Shown here: positions 33,951 through 42,382 of the stretch, in pieces
Layout: each line of letters opens with the position of its first letter
Numbering within the stretch: position 1 is the stretch's first letter
Source: an uncultured Desulfobacterales bacterium
GTDB lineage: Bacteria; Desulfobacterota; Desulfobacteria; Desulfobacterales; JAHEIW01
NCBI GenBank assembly: GCA_947259495.1
Contig: CAMYLV010000018.1
Location: 1 to 64,000 of the forward strand
Length of the DNA stretch: 64,000 nucleotides
Direction of reading: 5' to 3'
Made by a program: the position numbers and the translations under genes
The notes under the pieces: model-generated
Databases searched by the model: none
What the model was told of the DNA's origin: nothing
What the model saw: only the letters and a program-made list of their open reading frames with translations

Positions 33951-34562
33951 AGACCCCACCTCGCTCATTCCAAACAACGAGAAATTCTTTTGTAAAAACC
34001 TGTTTTTACATCCGGTCTGAAATTAACTTTATTTCATTATATTCAATTTCAAACCAAAGGGCAAATTTAGGCCCCAAATTCATCTTCCATATCGGAATGG
34101 GGTGCATGGCTATCCGTTAGCCCCTTGAACCTGCCAGAACAAATCAGATAGAATTCTTGGTAGAAGCCATTTCAAAACCCCGTTCCAGCCGATTTGCGGC
34201 TTTTGTAAAGCGCTAAGCTTGTTGCGCTAATCCGCCTGAGGCGGAGAAAACTCGGGCTAAGGCCCTCAAACAATTCAAGATTTTACGCTCCACTGCGCTA
34301 AGTGCTTTTCAACAAAAGTCCGCAAAATTAGCTCTAAAGAGGTTTTGAAATGGCTTCTAAACAATCTATACGCGGTAAATTATCTTGACAAGATATACCA
34401 CTTTGTGGCATCTAAGAGATACTTGCTTCCCATTTCGAATTTCGAACCGAACTATCCTTCCCACACCGGATCTTTCTCCTGGTTGAAGCGACGTCTTCAT
34501 TTGAAGCAGAATCCGGCATATCAATAATTGATCCGTTAAAACGGTTCGGGTGGAGTGATCTA
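33951..34562. other. Intergenic region with a second MITE
   Basis: About 610 bases between divergent genes. It contains a 203-base element with 19-bp perfect terminal inverted repeats (34161-34363). A 60-codon open frame at 34345-34527 overlaps the element end and is not credible. Confidence 0.55.
34161..34363. mobile_element. Non-coding MITE with perfect inverted ends
   Basis: Left end TAGAAGCCATTTCAAAACC (34161-34179) and right end GGTTTTGAAATGGCTTCTA are perfect reverse complements. Similarity continues inward imperfectly for another 40-50 bases. The inside (203 bp in total) has no ORF. Unrelated to the TATA-bounded repeat family. Confidence 0.65.
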
Positions 34563-35282
34563 ATGAACACAGACAGTTGCACCCAAAGGTCAAACACGCT
34601 GCGGAACACAAGCAGACTGAGGTTTTATTTTCGCATTTTCTTAGTTGCGGCCTTTTTGATCGTCCTGGCTGTCTGGCTGGATTATTGGCTCAGAGGGGAA
34701 ATGGGCATCGCAAAAAAATTTACCGATTTTGTGGAAGGCCAATGGGGTACCGGCGTCCTGATCGGCGGCGGGATTATTTATGTTTTGCTGTTGAGCCTGC
34801 CCTTTGTGCCCGGGGTAGAACTGGGTGTGCTGCTGATGTGCGTTTTTGGAAAAGCGGGAATTGTTTTTGTGTACTTTGCAACCGTTGCCGGTTTAGGCCT
34901 GGCATTTTTAATGGGCCGAATGCTGCCGAAAGAATGGGTGAAATCTCGCCTGCAAAAACTTGGATTTGCGCAAAACCGTGATAGTCCTGTCGATGAGATT
35001 GACGGCATGCTGGACCATCTTTCCCACAACCGGAAATTCTGCCAAAACCGGTTCCAGTCTTATCTATCGAAATATCGCTATCTGACCATAGCCGTTTTAT
35101 TCAATATGCCCGGAAATTACCTTATCGGGGGCGGCGGCGGAATTTCGTTAGCCTGTGGGGTCAGTCACAGCATCTCATGGAAACGGTTTTTGCTCACCGT
35201 GGTTCTGGCGGTTTTGCCGGTGCCTCTGCTGGCCTTTTTCGGTGTCATTCAACTGGAAGCATTTTTAGGAATTCCAAAATAA
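34563..35282 (+). CDS. VTT-domain membrane protein
   Basis: 239 aa. Membrane segments at about 22-42, 70-92, 95-120 and near the C-terminus. LSLPFVPGVELGVLLMCVFG and NMPGNYLIGGGGGISLACG are VTT/DedA-type re-entrant elements. Longer cytoplasmic loop than the 19463 paralogue. Likely a lipid transporter or scramblase. Convergent with ubiG, 13 bases apart. Confidence 0.75.
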   Translation: MNTDSCTQRSNTLRNTSRLRFYFRIFLVAAFLIVLAVWLDYWLRGEMGIAKKFTDFVEGQWGTGVLIGGGIIYVLLLSLPFVPGVELGVLLMCVFGKAGIVFVYFATVAGLGLAFLMGRMLPKEWVKSRLQKLGFAQNRDSPVDEIDGMLDHLSHNRKFCQNRFQSYLSKYRYLTIAVLFNMPGNYLIGGGGGISLACGVSHSISWKRFLLTVVLAVLPVPLLAFFGVIQLEAFLGIPK

Positions 35283-35295
35283 AGGATGCGTCTGT

Positions 35296-36018
35296 TTAAG
35301 TTCTTCTAAAATGTGCCAGATAATTTACATGTGTGTTACCGCCCAGCGTGTATCTCCTTGAAAACGGATTATAATGCAGACCGCACAGATCCATAGGTGA
35401 CAGCCCTGTTGTCTCGGCCCAATCTTTGAGTTCCGCGGGTTTGATAAATTTACGGTAAGTGTGGGTCCCTTGGCGCACCAGGCCCAGAATATATTCCGCC
35501 CCGATTATGGCAAAAAGAAACGATTTCAAGTTGCGGTTAAGGGTGGCAAAAAACACATCACCGCCCGGTTTCACCAGATTTTTGCAGGACCTGATCACCG
35601 AGGCCGCATCAGGGACGTGCTCCAGCAGCTCCAGGCAGGTGACCACATCAAATTGCGCCGGGCGGGTTTCGGCAAATTGTTCAGCAGTGGCCTGCTGGTA
35701 ATCCACATCCAGGCTGGAGTTGAGCAAATGCAAGCGGGCCACTCCCAGGGCCACCTCACCCATATCGATTCCGGTGACCACCGCGCCCAGCGACGCCATG
35801 GCCTCGGACAGAATTCCCCCGCCGCAACCGGCATCCAGTACCGCTTTGCCGGCCAGAGGTGCCCGTTGGTTGATATAGTCTAACCGCAGCCCATTGATGT
35901 CATGCAGGGCTTTGTAAGCCCCCTGCCGATCCCACCAGATGGGGGCCATCGATTCAAATCTGGCAATTTCAGCCGCATCAATGTTTTCAATAGACTTTGG
36001 CTTTGAATTCTTTTGCAT
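35296..36018 (-). CDS. ubiG: UbiG-like O-methyltransferase
   Basis: 240 aa from the ATG at 36018; a longer frame reaches 36102 but is low-complexity. VLDAGCGGGILSEAMASLGA (SAM motif I), GIDMGEVALGVAR, FDVVTCLELLEHVPD and the late THTYRKFIKP element are the UbiG pattern. UbiG methylates two hydroxyls in ubiquinone synthesis. Anaerobic relatives use menaquinone, so the substrate here is open. No other ubi genes nearby. Confidence 0.8.
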   Translation of the reverse strand: MQKNSKPKSIENIDAAEIARFESMAPIWWDRQGAYKALHDINGLRLDYINQRAPLAGKAVLDAGCGGGILSEAMASLGAVVTGIDMGEVALGVARLHLLNSSLDVDYQQATAEQFAETRPAQFDVVTCLELLEHVPDAASVIRSCKNLVKPGGDVFFATLNRNLKSFLFAIIGAEYILGLVRQGTHTYRKFIKPAELKDWAETTGLSPMDLCGLHYNPFSRRYTLGGNTHVNYLAHFRRT

Positions 36019-36150
36019 CGATTTGTCGTTTTCTTCACCGCAGAGAGGCAAAAATCGCAGAGAAATAGTTTTCTTGCTTTTCGTCCTCTCAACGAAAAGC
36101 AAAATGAAAAAAAATCTCAGCGGCCTCTGAGTCTCTGCGGTGAGATCAAA

Positions 36151-37065
36151 TTAATCAGAGCCGGTCACTGAAGTCTTTTTCATGAGGCCCCAGAGCTGCG
36201 ACAGCAGCATTCCGGCCAGCATCAGTCCGCAACCAAAAAGGCCGCGTGCCGAAATAATTTCATCCAGTATGAGCCAGCCGCCGATGGCGGCAAACACAGC
36301 CTCCATACTGAGCAAAATAGCCGCATGGGCCGGATGCGCTTCTCTTTGAGCAATTACCTGCAGAGTGTAAGCGATTCCGACGGAAAGCAAGCCGCCATAT
36401 AAAATGGGAATGGCCGCCTGAGAAATGGAACGCATGCTGATGTCTTCAACCACGGCTGCGATGATCAGGCTTAGAATTGAACAGGCCAGATACTGCGAGA
36501 AAGCCAATTTGATCGGATTGATTCTGGGCGACAGCCAACCGATAATCAGGACATGTGCGGCCCAAAAAAAAGCGCCGATCAAGACAAGCAAATCGCCCAG
36601 GGCAATCGTAAATTGTTCGGTCACACTTAAAAAATATAGGCCGACGGCTGCCAGAAATGCGCCGATCCAGGTCCCAACTTTCGGCTGCTGCCGCCAGAAA
36701 AGACCCAGGATCGGTACTATGATCACATAGAGGCCGGTAATAAAACCGGCCTTCCCGGCAGTTGTGTAAACCAGTCCGATTTGCTGTAAGGAAGCCCCTG
36801 AGAAGAGCGCCAGCCCGAGAGCGCCGCCGCCCAGGAGGATTGTTTTCAAACCGGTAGGCGGCTGGATGTTAGGGGATGGCGCTCGCTGACTCCGGCTCAA
36901 TATCACCAGCGGCAATAATGACAGACTGCCAATGGCAAATCGAATGCCGTTGAAGGTAAATGGACCGACATAATCCATACCAACCCGTTGGGCGACAAAG
37001 GCAAATCCCCATATGATGGCGGTGGTGAGCAGCAGCGCGTCTGATTTTACGGTTCCAACTTTCAT
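36151..37065 (-). CDS. EamA/DMT-family transporter
   Basis: 304 aa with about ten membrane helices in two EamA repeats (AIIWGFAFVAQRVGMDYVGP and LLVLIGAFFWAAHVLIIGW). Small-metabolite exporter family; substrate unknown. Located upstream of ubiG in the same direction, with a 132-base gap containing an ACCGCAGAG-type repeat, so co-transcription is uncertain. Confidence 0.85.
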   Translation of the reverse strand: MKVGTVKSDALLLTTAIIWGFAFVAQRVGMDYVGPFTFNGIRFAIGSLSLLPLVILSRSQRAPSPNIQPPTGLKTILLGGGALGLALFSGASLQQIGLVYTTAGKAGFITGLYVIIVPILGLFWRQQPKVGTWIGAFLAAVGLYFLSVTEQFTIALGDLLVLIGAFFWAAHVLIIGWLSPRINPIKLAFSQYLACSILSLIIAAVVEDISMRSISQAAIPILYGGLLSVGIAYTLQVIAQREAHPAHAAILLSMEAVFAAIGGWLILDEIISARGLFGCGLMLAGMLLSQLWGLMKKTSVTGSD

Positions 37066-37184
37066 AAATAATCGTTTTCTTTGAATCTGACAATTTGGTT
37101 ACTTGATTTTTGCACGAGTCCTCCAGAGGCGGACAAGTCGGAGGGTTTCATATTCTCATTAATTTGCATGCAAGATTCAAGTAT

Positions 37185-37287
37185 TATACCGCCTTTCATA
37201 TTAATGTTCCTAATTGCGGAGTCGGGGTATAAGTGGTTGTAGAAAAAAACGTTGGAATAACGGAACGTTTTTTTGACAACCACTATA
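37185..37287 (+). repeat. MITE-like repeat, copy 8
   Basis: 103 bp, TATACCGCCTTTCATATTAA to AACGTTTTTTTGACAACCAC plus TATA. Internal hairpin arms GTGGTTGTAGAAAAAAACG and CGTTTTTTTGACAACCAC. Same subtype as 2844-2947. Confidence 0.85.
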
Positions 37288-37428
37288 AACAGGCCACCAT
37301 ACTTTCTGCTCCCCTTGCAGTCAAGAAAAGAACGGATGGTAAAAAGTAGAACTAAAAATGGTTGATAAATCCAAATTCGAAGAATACATTAGAGGCCGCC
37401 TGAAAATTCCCTATGAGAACATAACTTT

Positions 37429-37456
37429 TATACCGCTTTCCATAATAATGTTCCGA
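37429..37456 (+). repeat. MITE-like half repeat
   Basis: TATACCGCTTTCCATAATAA then TGTTCCGA is an intact left end without the hairpin end. Confidence 0.6.
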
Positions 37457-37505
37457 ATGAATTCTGTTGATCCTGTCGAAATGATAAAATAAGGAGGGCC
37501 CGATA

Positions 37506-38519
37506 ATGAACCTGGCCAGGTTTCCCCGCCGCCGCTACACCGAAGGCAATACCCCGATTGAAAAACTTCCCCGGCTATCTGCAGAGCTTGGAGGACCCAC
37601 GATTTACATAAAAAGAGACGATCTGCTGGGACTGGCCGGAGGGGGCAACAAAACCCGCAAGCTGGAATTTCTGGTGGCCGAGGCATTGGAACAGGGCGCT
37701 GATACATTGATCACCTGCGGGGCGGTGCAATCCAACCACTGCCGCCTGACACTGGCAGCAGCTGTCAAAGAAGGGCTCAAATGCAGGCTGGTTTTAGAAG
37801 AACGGGTACCCGGCAGTTATCATCCGCAGGCCGGCGGCAATAACTTTTTGTTCCGCTTGATGGGGGTCGAAAAGATCACGGTTGCTGTCGGTGGCTCCGA
37901 CATGACAGCTGCGATGCAGCAAGTCGCAGATGACCTCGCCGACGAAGGCCGGAATGCCTATATTATTCCCGGGGGCGGATCCACCCCGCTGGGCGCCACC
38001 GGTTACGTGGCCTGTGTGCAAGAAATTCTGGCCCAGACCTTTGACCTGGGGATCAACATCGATCGTGTCATTTGCGCCAGCGGCAGTGCCGGAACCCATG
38101 CCGGCCTGGTCACCGGTTTTTACGGCAACAACAGCAATATACCGGTAATCGGGATCAATGTCAGCCGCTCCCGCAATGAACAGGAACAGCTGGTATACGA
38201 GCTGGTTAAGGCCACCGCTGCTCATGTGGGTATCTCTGCGGACATCCCCGCCCGGGCCGTGCGCTGCTATGACGAATATGTCGGTCCGGGATATTCGCTG
38301 CCTACAGCTGAAATGGCAGAAGCCGTGCGGATGCTGGCCGGCCTGGAAGGCATCTTGATGGACCCGGTTTACACCGGCAAAGCCATGGCCGGATTAATCG
38401 ACCTGGCCCGCAAAGGCGCCTTTCAAAAAGATGAAAACATTCTTTTTCTTCACACCGGCGGTTCCCCAGCGCTGCATGTCTATATGGACCAAATATTGGG
38501 CACGGGGCATCAGACGTAG
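37506..38519 (+). CDS. dcyD: D-cysteine desulfhydrase-like PLP enzyme
   Basis: 337 aa, AAGGAGG upstream. RFPRRRYTEGNTPIEKLPRL, IKRDDLLGLAGGGNKTRKLE (PLP Lys in GNKTRK) and SGSAGTHAGL are the ACC-deaminase/D-cysteine desulfhydrase pattern. LEGILMDPVYTGKAMAGL near the end matches DcyD. It releases H2S, pyruvate and ammonia from D-cysteine; L-cysteate sulfo-lyase (CuyA) is a close alternative. Followed by an Asp/Glu racemase gene. Confidence 0.75.
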   Translation: MNLARFPRRRYTEGNTPIEKLPRLSAELGGPTIYIKRDDLLGLAGGGNKTRKLEFLVAEALEQGADTLITCGAVQSNHCRLTLAAAVKEGLKCRLVLEERVPGSYHPQAGGNNFLFRLMGVEKITVAVGGSDMTAAMQQVADDLADEGRNAYIIPGGGSTPLGATGYVACVQEILAQTFDLGINIDRVICASGSAGTHAGLVTGFYGNNSNIPVIGINVSRSRNEQEQLVYELVKATAAHVGISADIPARAVRCYDEYVGPGYSLPTAEMAEAVRMLAGLEGILMDPVYTGKAMAGLIDLARKGAFQKDENILFLHTGGSPALHVYMDQILGTGHQT

Positions 38520-38592
38520 GGCGCAAAGAATAAGGACCCAGCGATGAAGTCTAAGGACTGGGGACTGCGGTCTGAAAGAACGGAAAATTTAA

Positions 38593-39315
38593 ATGAAGGA
38601 AAAAGTCATCGGCATACTCGGCGGTATGGGCCCGGAGGCAACCCTGGACTGCTATGCCAGAATCATCAAAAGCACCCCGGCAAAAACCGATCAGGAGCAT
38701 TTGCGGGTAATCATCGACGCCAATCCCAAAGTTCCGGATCGTACCGCTGCCATCATCGCTGACGGACCATCTCCGGTGCCCATTCTGGTGGCTGGCTGTC
38801 AAACGCTGCAGGCGGCCGGCGCGGATTTTATCATTATACCCTGCGTGTCGGCTCATTTCTTTCTCGAAGAAATCCGTCAACAGACAAAGCTGCCCATCCT
38901 GTCAATCTTTGATGCCGCAGCCGAAACCATCAGCAGAGATCATGCGGACATTAAAACCATCGGTCTGATGGGCACCACCGGAACCATCAGCGGCGGCCTA
39001 TTTCAAAAACGCCTGACTGCCGCCAGCATCAAAACCATTGCGCCCGATGAAACTCAGCAGGCCAGGGTAATGGCAGCCATTTACGATATAAAAAATTCCA
39101 GCTCGACGCGCTCCCGCAAACAGATTACATCGGAACTGGTGGCGGTCGTCGAGAGCCTTGTATCAAAGGGCGCACGGGGCATTATTGCCGGCTGCACGGA
39201 AATCCCGCTGGCCTTAAAGCAGGCACATCTGCCCGTCCCCTATTTTGACGCTTTAACGATTCTGGCCCGCGCCGCCATCCTTAAAGCCGGCTTACATCCA
39301 CTTGCCATGCCCTAA
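38593..39315 (+). CDS. Aspartate/glutamate racemase family protein
   Basis: 240 aa. IGILGGMGPEATLDCYARI at the N-terminus and two catalytic Cys, in IIPCVSAHFF and IIAGCTEIPLAL, define the cofactor-free racemase family. Its partner upstream acts on a D-amino-acid or cysteine-like compound, so the pair may convert or degrade D-amino acids; the true substrate is unknown. Confidence 0.8.
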   Translation: MKEKVIGILGGMGPEATLDCYARIIKSTPAKTDQEHLRVIIDANPKVPDRTAAIIADGPSPVPILVAGCQTLQAAGADFIIIPCVSAHFFLEEIRQQTKLPILSIFDAAAETISRDHADIKTIGLMGTTGTISGGLFQKRLTAASIKTIAPDETQQARVMAAIYDIKNSSSTRSRKQITSELVAVVESLVSKGARGIIAGCTEIPLALKQAHLPVPYFDALTILARAAILKAGLHPLAMP

Positions 39316-39421
39316 CAAATAGGAACAGATACCAGACCTGACGGATTTTGTTAGAAGCTTAAAGATGGCGTAAGCTTAAATCCGTTAGGCCGATACAAAT
39401 CAAAGTTTCAGGATATGTGCC

Positions 39422-40501
39422 ATGATGGTGAAGGGTATTCTTATCGCTTTCAGTGTTATTGCTGCTCTGGCGACACTCGCCCCTCTTTTGAAAAAAGATG
39501 ATTGGTGGATCCGCGCGTTTGACTTCCCTCGCGTCCAAATTACTATTTTCACGAGTATGGTGTCTATCGCGCTTTTTTTCATTTTTGGCAAAAGTGGATT
39601 CTGGCAATATCTCTTTGCCCTGATATTAGTTGCCTGCGCTGGATATCAATTAAAAAGAATCTATCCATACACATGGTTGGCTAAAAAACAAGTGATGAAA
39701 AATCGACAGGCGGCAGAAGATTCTAAAATCTCGATTCTGGTCGCCAACGTTTTGACCCCAAATCGGCGAGCAAGTGACCTTCTGAAGATCATCAAGACAA
39801 AATCGCCTGATATCGTTTTAACCCTTGAGAGTGATACTTGGTGGGAACAGCAATTACAACCTCTCGAAGCCGATTACCCATACACGGTAAAGAAGCCCTT
39901 AGATAATTTATATGGTATGCACCTCTATTCAAGGCTGGCGTTGGTGGCTCCTGAGGTTAAATTTTTAGTAGAAGAAGATATTCCATCAATCCACACGTCG
40001 ATTAAGATGCGAACCGGACATCATGTAAGACTTTATTGCCTTCACCCAACGCCACCCAGCCCAACAGAAAGTGAAACATCCACGGAACGAGACGCCGAAC
40101 TGCTCATGGTTGCTAAGCACATCAAGGAGAGAAGCAAATCGGTTATCGTCGCCGGAGATTTGAATGATGTTGCCTGGTCACGCACAACGAGGCTTTTTCA
40201 GGAGATTAGTGGATTACTGGATCCGCGAATCGGTCGCGGTTTTTTCAGTACTTTTCACGCAAAATATCCATTCATGAGGTGGCCGCTTGACCATATTTTT
40301 CACTCAAATGATTTCACACTTATTTCCATCGAAAGGCTACCGTATTTTGGTTCCGACCATTTCCCACTCTTCGCTGCAATGAACCACCAACCCGAAGCTG
40401 AGTCTTTTCAGGAGGAACCTGAAGCACAGGCAGCAGACGAGAAATGGGCGGAGGAAAAAATTAAAAAAGCTGCCCCTGATGGCGGTAAACTGGGTGAATA
40501 G
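39422..40501 (+). CDS. Membrane endonuclease/exonuclease/phosphatase-family protein
   Basis: 359 aa. Three membrane segments in the first ~85 residues, then an EEP domain: VANVLTPNRRASDLL, VLTLESDTWWEQQL, YCLHPTPPSPTE, VAGDLNDVAWS and FGSDHFPLFA supply the metal and catalytic His/Asp. It resembles YafD and other membrane-tethered EEP proteins. Target (phospholipid, nucleotide or DNA) is unknown. An acidic Glu/Ala/Lys tail ends the protein. Confidence 0.75.
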   Translation: MMVKGILIAFSVIAALATLAPLLKKDDWWIRAFDFPRVQITIFTSMVSIALFFIFGKSGFWQYLFALILVACAGYQLKRIYPYTWLAKKQVMKNRQAAEDSKISILVANVLTPNRRASDLLKIIKTKSPDIVLTLESDTWWEQQLQPLEADYPYTVKKPLDNLYGMHLYSRLALVAPEVKFLVEEDIPSIHTSIKMRTGHHVRLYCLHPTPPSPTESETSTERDAELLMVAKHIKERSKSVIVAGDLNDVAWSRTTRLFQEISGLLDPRIGRGFFSTFHAKYPFMRWPLDHIFHSNDFTLISIERLPYFGSDHFPLFAAMNHQPEAESFQEEPEAQAADEKWAEEKIKKAAPDGGKLGE

Positions 40502-40887
40502 TGCCGGTATAAAAACGACCTTAAAACCGGTTGAAATCGGGTTGGCAAAATTCGCTGCGCTCCTCAGCCAACCACTAAGCTGTAGCGACACAGATATATG
40601 CTATGTATAGGCAACTAGAGAAAGCCTTCAGAATTGAAGATTACCCCAATCTTGAAATGTGTGAGTATTAACTTAAGGTTTGCGTAATGATAAATCTTTA
40701 TTCACACTGAACGTTCAGTAGCAAAAAGGGGATGAAAGCTGAAATCGATAAAGACGTAAGAATTTTTATCTGTTTCCCAACCACAGATTCCGCTTGCATT
40801 CCGCCCTCTCTACCGACTAAAATCCAATATCGAGCCAGAATTCTTATCAGGATATCAATATCCAAGTGGTTTTAGGCAGGTGATGTC
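40502..40887. other. Intergenic region
   Basis: 386 bases; no gene, repeat or clear regulatory element seen. Confidence 0.3.
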
Positions 40888-41859
40888 ATGGTTAGTGCAA
40901 TCTTAATGGCCGGATATAAAAACAAAATGGAGGTCAAACGGTACAGCAAGATCGTTGCTGAACATTACGGAGAAAAATTTATCGAAACCGGTTATCGGCC
41001 TTTACGGGAATTTAAAACCATCATTGACGGCGAGAAAAAAAGTATGCCCGTCATCCAATTTACGCTTGAAAAGCTCTTTGCGAACGATCTTATCGACGAA
41101 ATCATCGTCGTCGGCCATCAGATGCTATTGGAGCAGCGCCTCGGTAATTTTATCAGTAAATTCGAAAAACCATGCCGGTTGATCAATCAAAATACCCGGA
41201 TTTCAGCGGAAATCATTGAACGTTTTAACATTATCAAGCGCAAAGTCAGATATAATTCAATCGCGGGAAATCTGATAAAGGGCTACGCCGCCAGCAAGGC
41301 TTGCAAGGAAAAAAAGCATGCGTTATTTGTGGCCTCGGACTCGCCGCTGACAACCATAGAATTTATGGAGCAATTTCTGCATATCGTCCGGAAACACCAG
41401 GAACAGGCGGCGATCATTTTCCCGGCGATTCTGATTGATGCGCAAAAAGACATGATGGACAGGTCCCCGCTCAAGCTTCTGAACGATACCGAGTATGAAT
41501 TGCCCGGATTAAGGGACAGCCATAACCGTCAGGGATTCAGACTTTCTTCTTTGATGTTTGCAAACCCCCATTTATTCGATATAAATACGGCAAACACCGC
41601 GTACAGCCTTCGCAAAGCCCTTAACCCCAATGCTCAGCTAACCTTATTTAAAATCACCCGCAACCTGGGATACCCCAACGTCTACTCCAAATATTTTGTC
41701 AGAAAAGATTTAAGCATAAAAGAGGTTGAAAACATCGTGTCCGCCTTTTTTAAAGGCCGGTTAAAATTAATCCCAATGACCGGTGAAGAATCAACCTACG
41801 ACTACGACGGCACCGATTTTGAATATCAGATGCTGGCCAAAATGCTCGATACCTCCTGA
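40888..41859 (+). CDS. NTP-transferase-like protein
   Basis: 323 aa. The N-terminus (SAILMAGYKNKMEV) and LFVASDSPLTTIEF (metal-binding Asp region) fit a nucleotidyltransferase/MobA-like Rossmann fold, although the usual LAGGxGxR loop is altered. The C-terminus (YSKYFVRKDLSIKEVENIV) is family-specific. Probably makes or handles an activated sugar or cofactor; not further identified. Confidence 0.55.
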   Translation: MVSAILMAGYKNKMEVKRYSKIVAEHYGEKFIETGYRPLREFKTIIDGEKKSMPVIQFTLEKLFANDLIDEIIVVGHQMLLEQRLGNFISKFEKPCRLINQNTRISAEIIERFNIIKRKVRYNSIAGNLIKGYAASKACKEKKHALFVASDSPLTTIEFMEQFLHIVRKHQEQAAIIFPAILIDAQKDMMDRSPLKLLNDTEYELPGLRDSHNRQGFRLSSLMFANPHLFDINTANTAYSLRKALNPNAQLTLFKITRNLGYPNVYSKYFVRKDLSIKEVENIVSAFFKGRLKLIPMTGEESTYDYDGTDFEYQMLAKMLDTS

Positions 41860-42382
41860 GCGTCCGGGCAACAGTTCGGAAAAACAGAAGCGCGGATGTG
41901 GGCGACAATATGACCTTACCCGGACTGGTGGCTGCATTTTTGGGTTACGATGAAACCCTGCTGGAAACGCTGCAACTATTTTTGCGTTGTAAATGTATAT
42001 ATCACTCCACCAACCCACTGATTTATCAGGTTTCTTTTTGACATTCGGAATATCCGGTCAACGGTTGTTGCACCCTTCTTTGGATTCGATGCCCGTATCA
42101 TCGTGCCACCGCCTGCTACCTGCTAAATTTTTCTTAATGATCCAGCCGAACAGATCCTGCCAATAAATACAAAGTAAATTAACGCGTTATTGGTGACTGC
42201 TTTACTGTGGGTCCTCTCGCTCAACGATCTCTATCAACCCGTTTAAATAAATATGACTGCATGGCATATCCTTTGCTCTGGACTGTAGGCAATAATAGCA
42301 GGATAGGTAAAATTTGATTCTTTTCGCATGACAATCTGAATTTTTATTGAACCAAAAGTATTCAGGAATTTGGGAGAAAAAA
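41860..42382. other. Intergenic region
   Basis: 523 bases. A short ATCACTCCACCAACCCACTG segment near 42000 resembles repeats around 16621 and 24780 that carry TGGAGTG-type strings. Otherwise nothing recognised. Confidence 0.3.

Larger units (their letters stand above)
37066..37505. other. Intergenic region with repeats
   Basis: 440 bases between the divergent DMT and D-cysteine desulfhydrase genes. One full MITE-like copy (37185-37287) and one half copy (37429-37456). The AAGGAGG of the + strand gene follows. Confidence 0.6.

Noticed and set aside
34345-34527. 60-codon open frame
   Set aside because: It overlaps the MITE terminal repeat, has no ribosome binding site, and shows no protein-like pattern.
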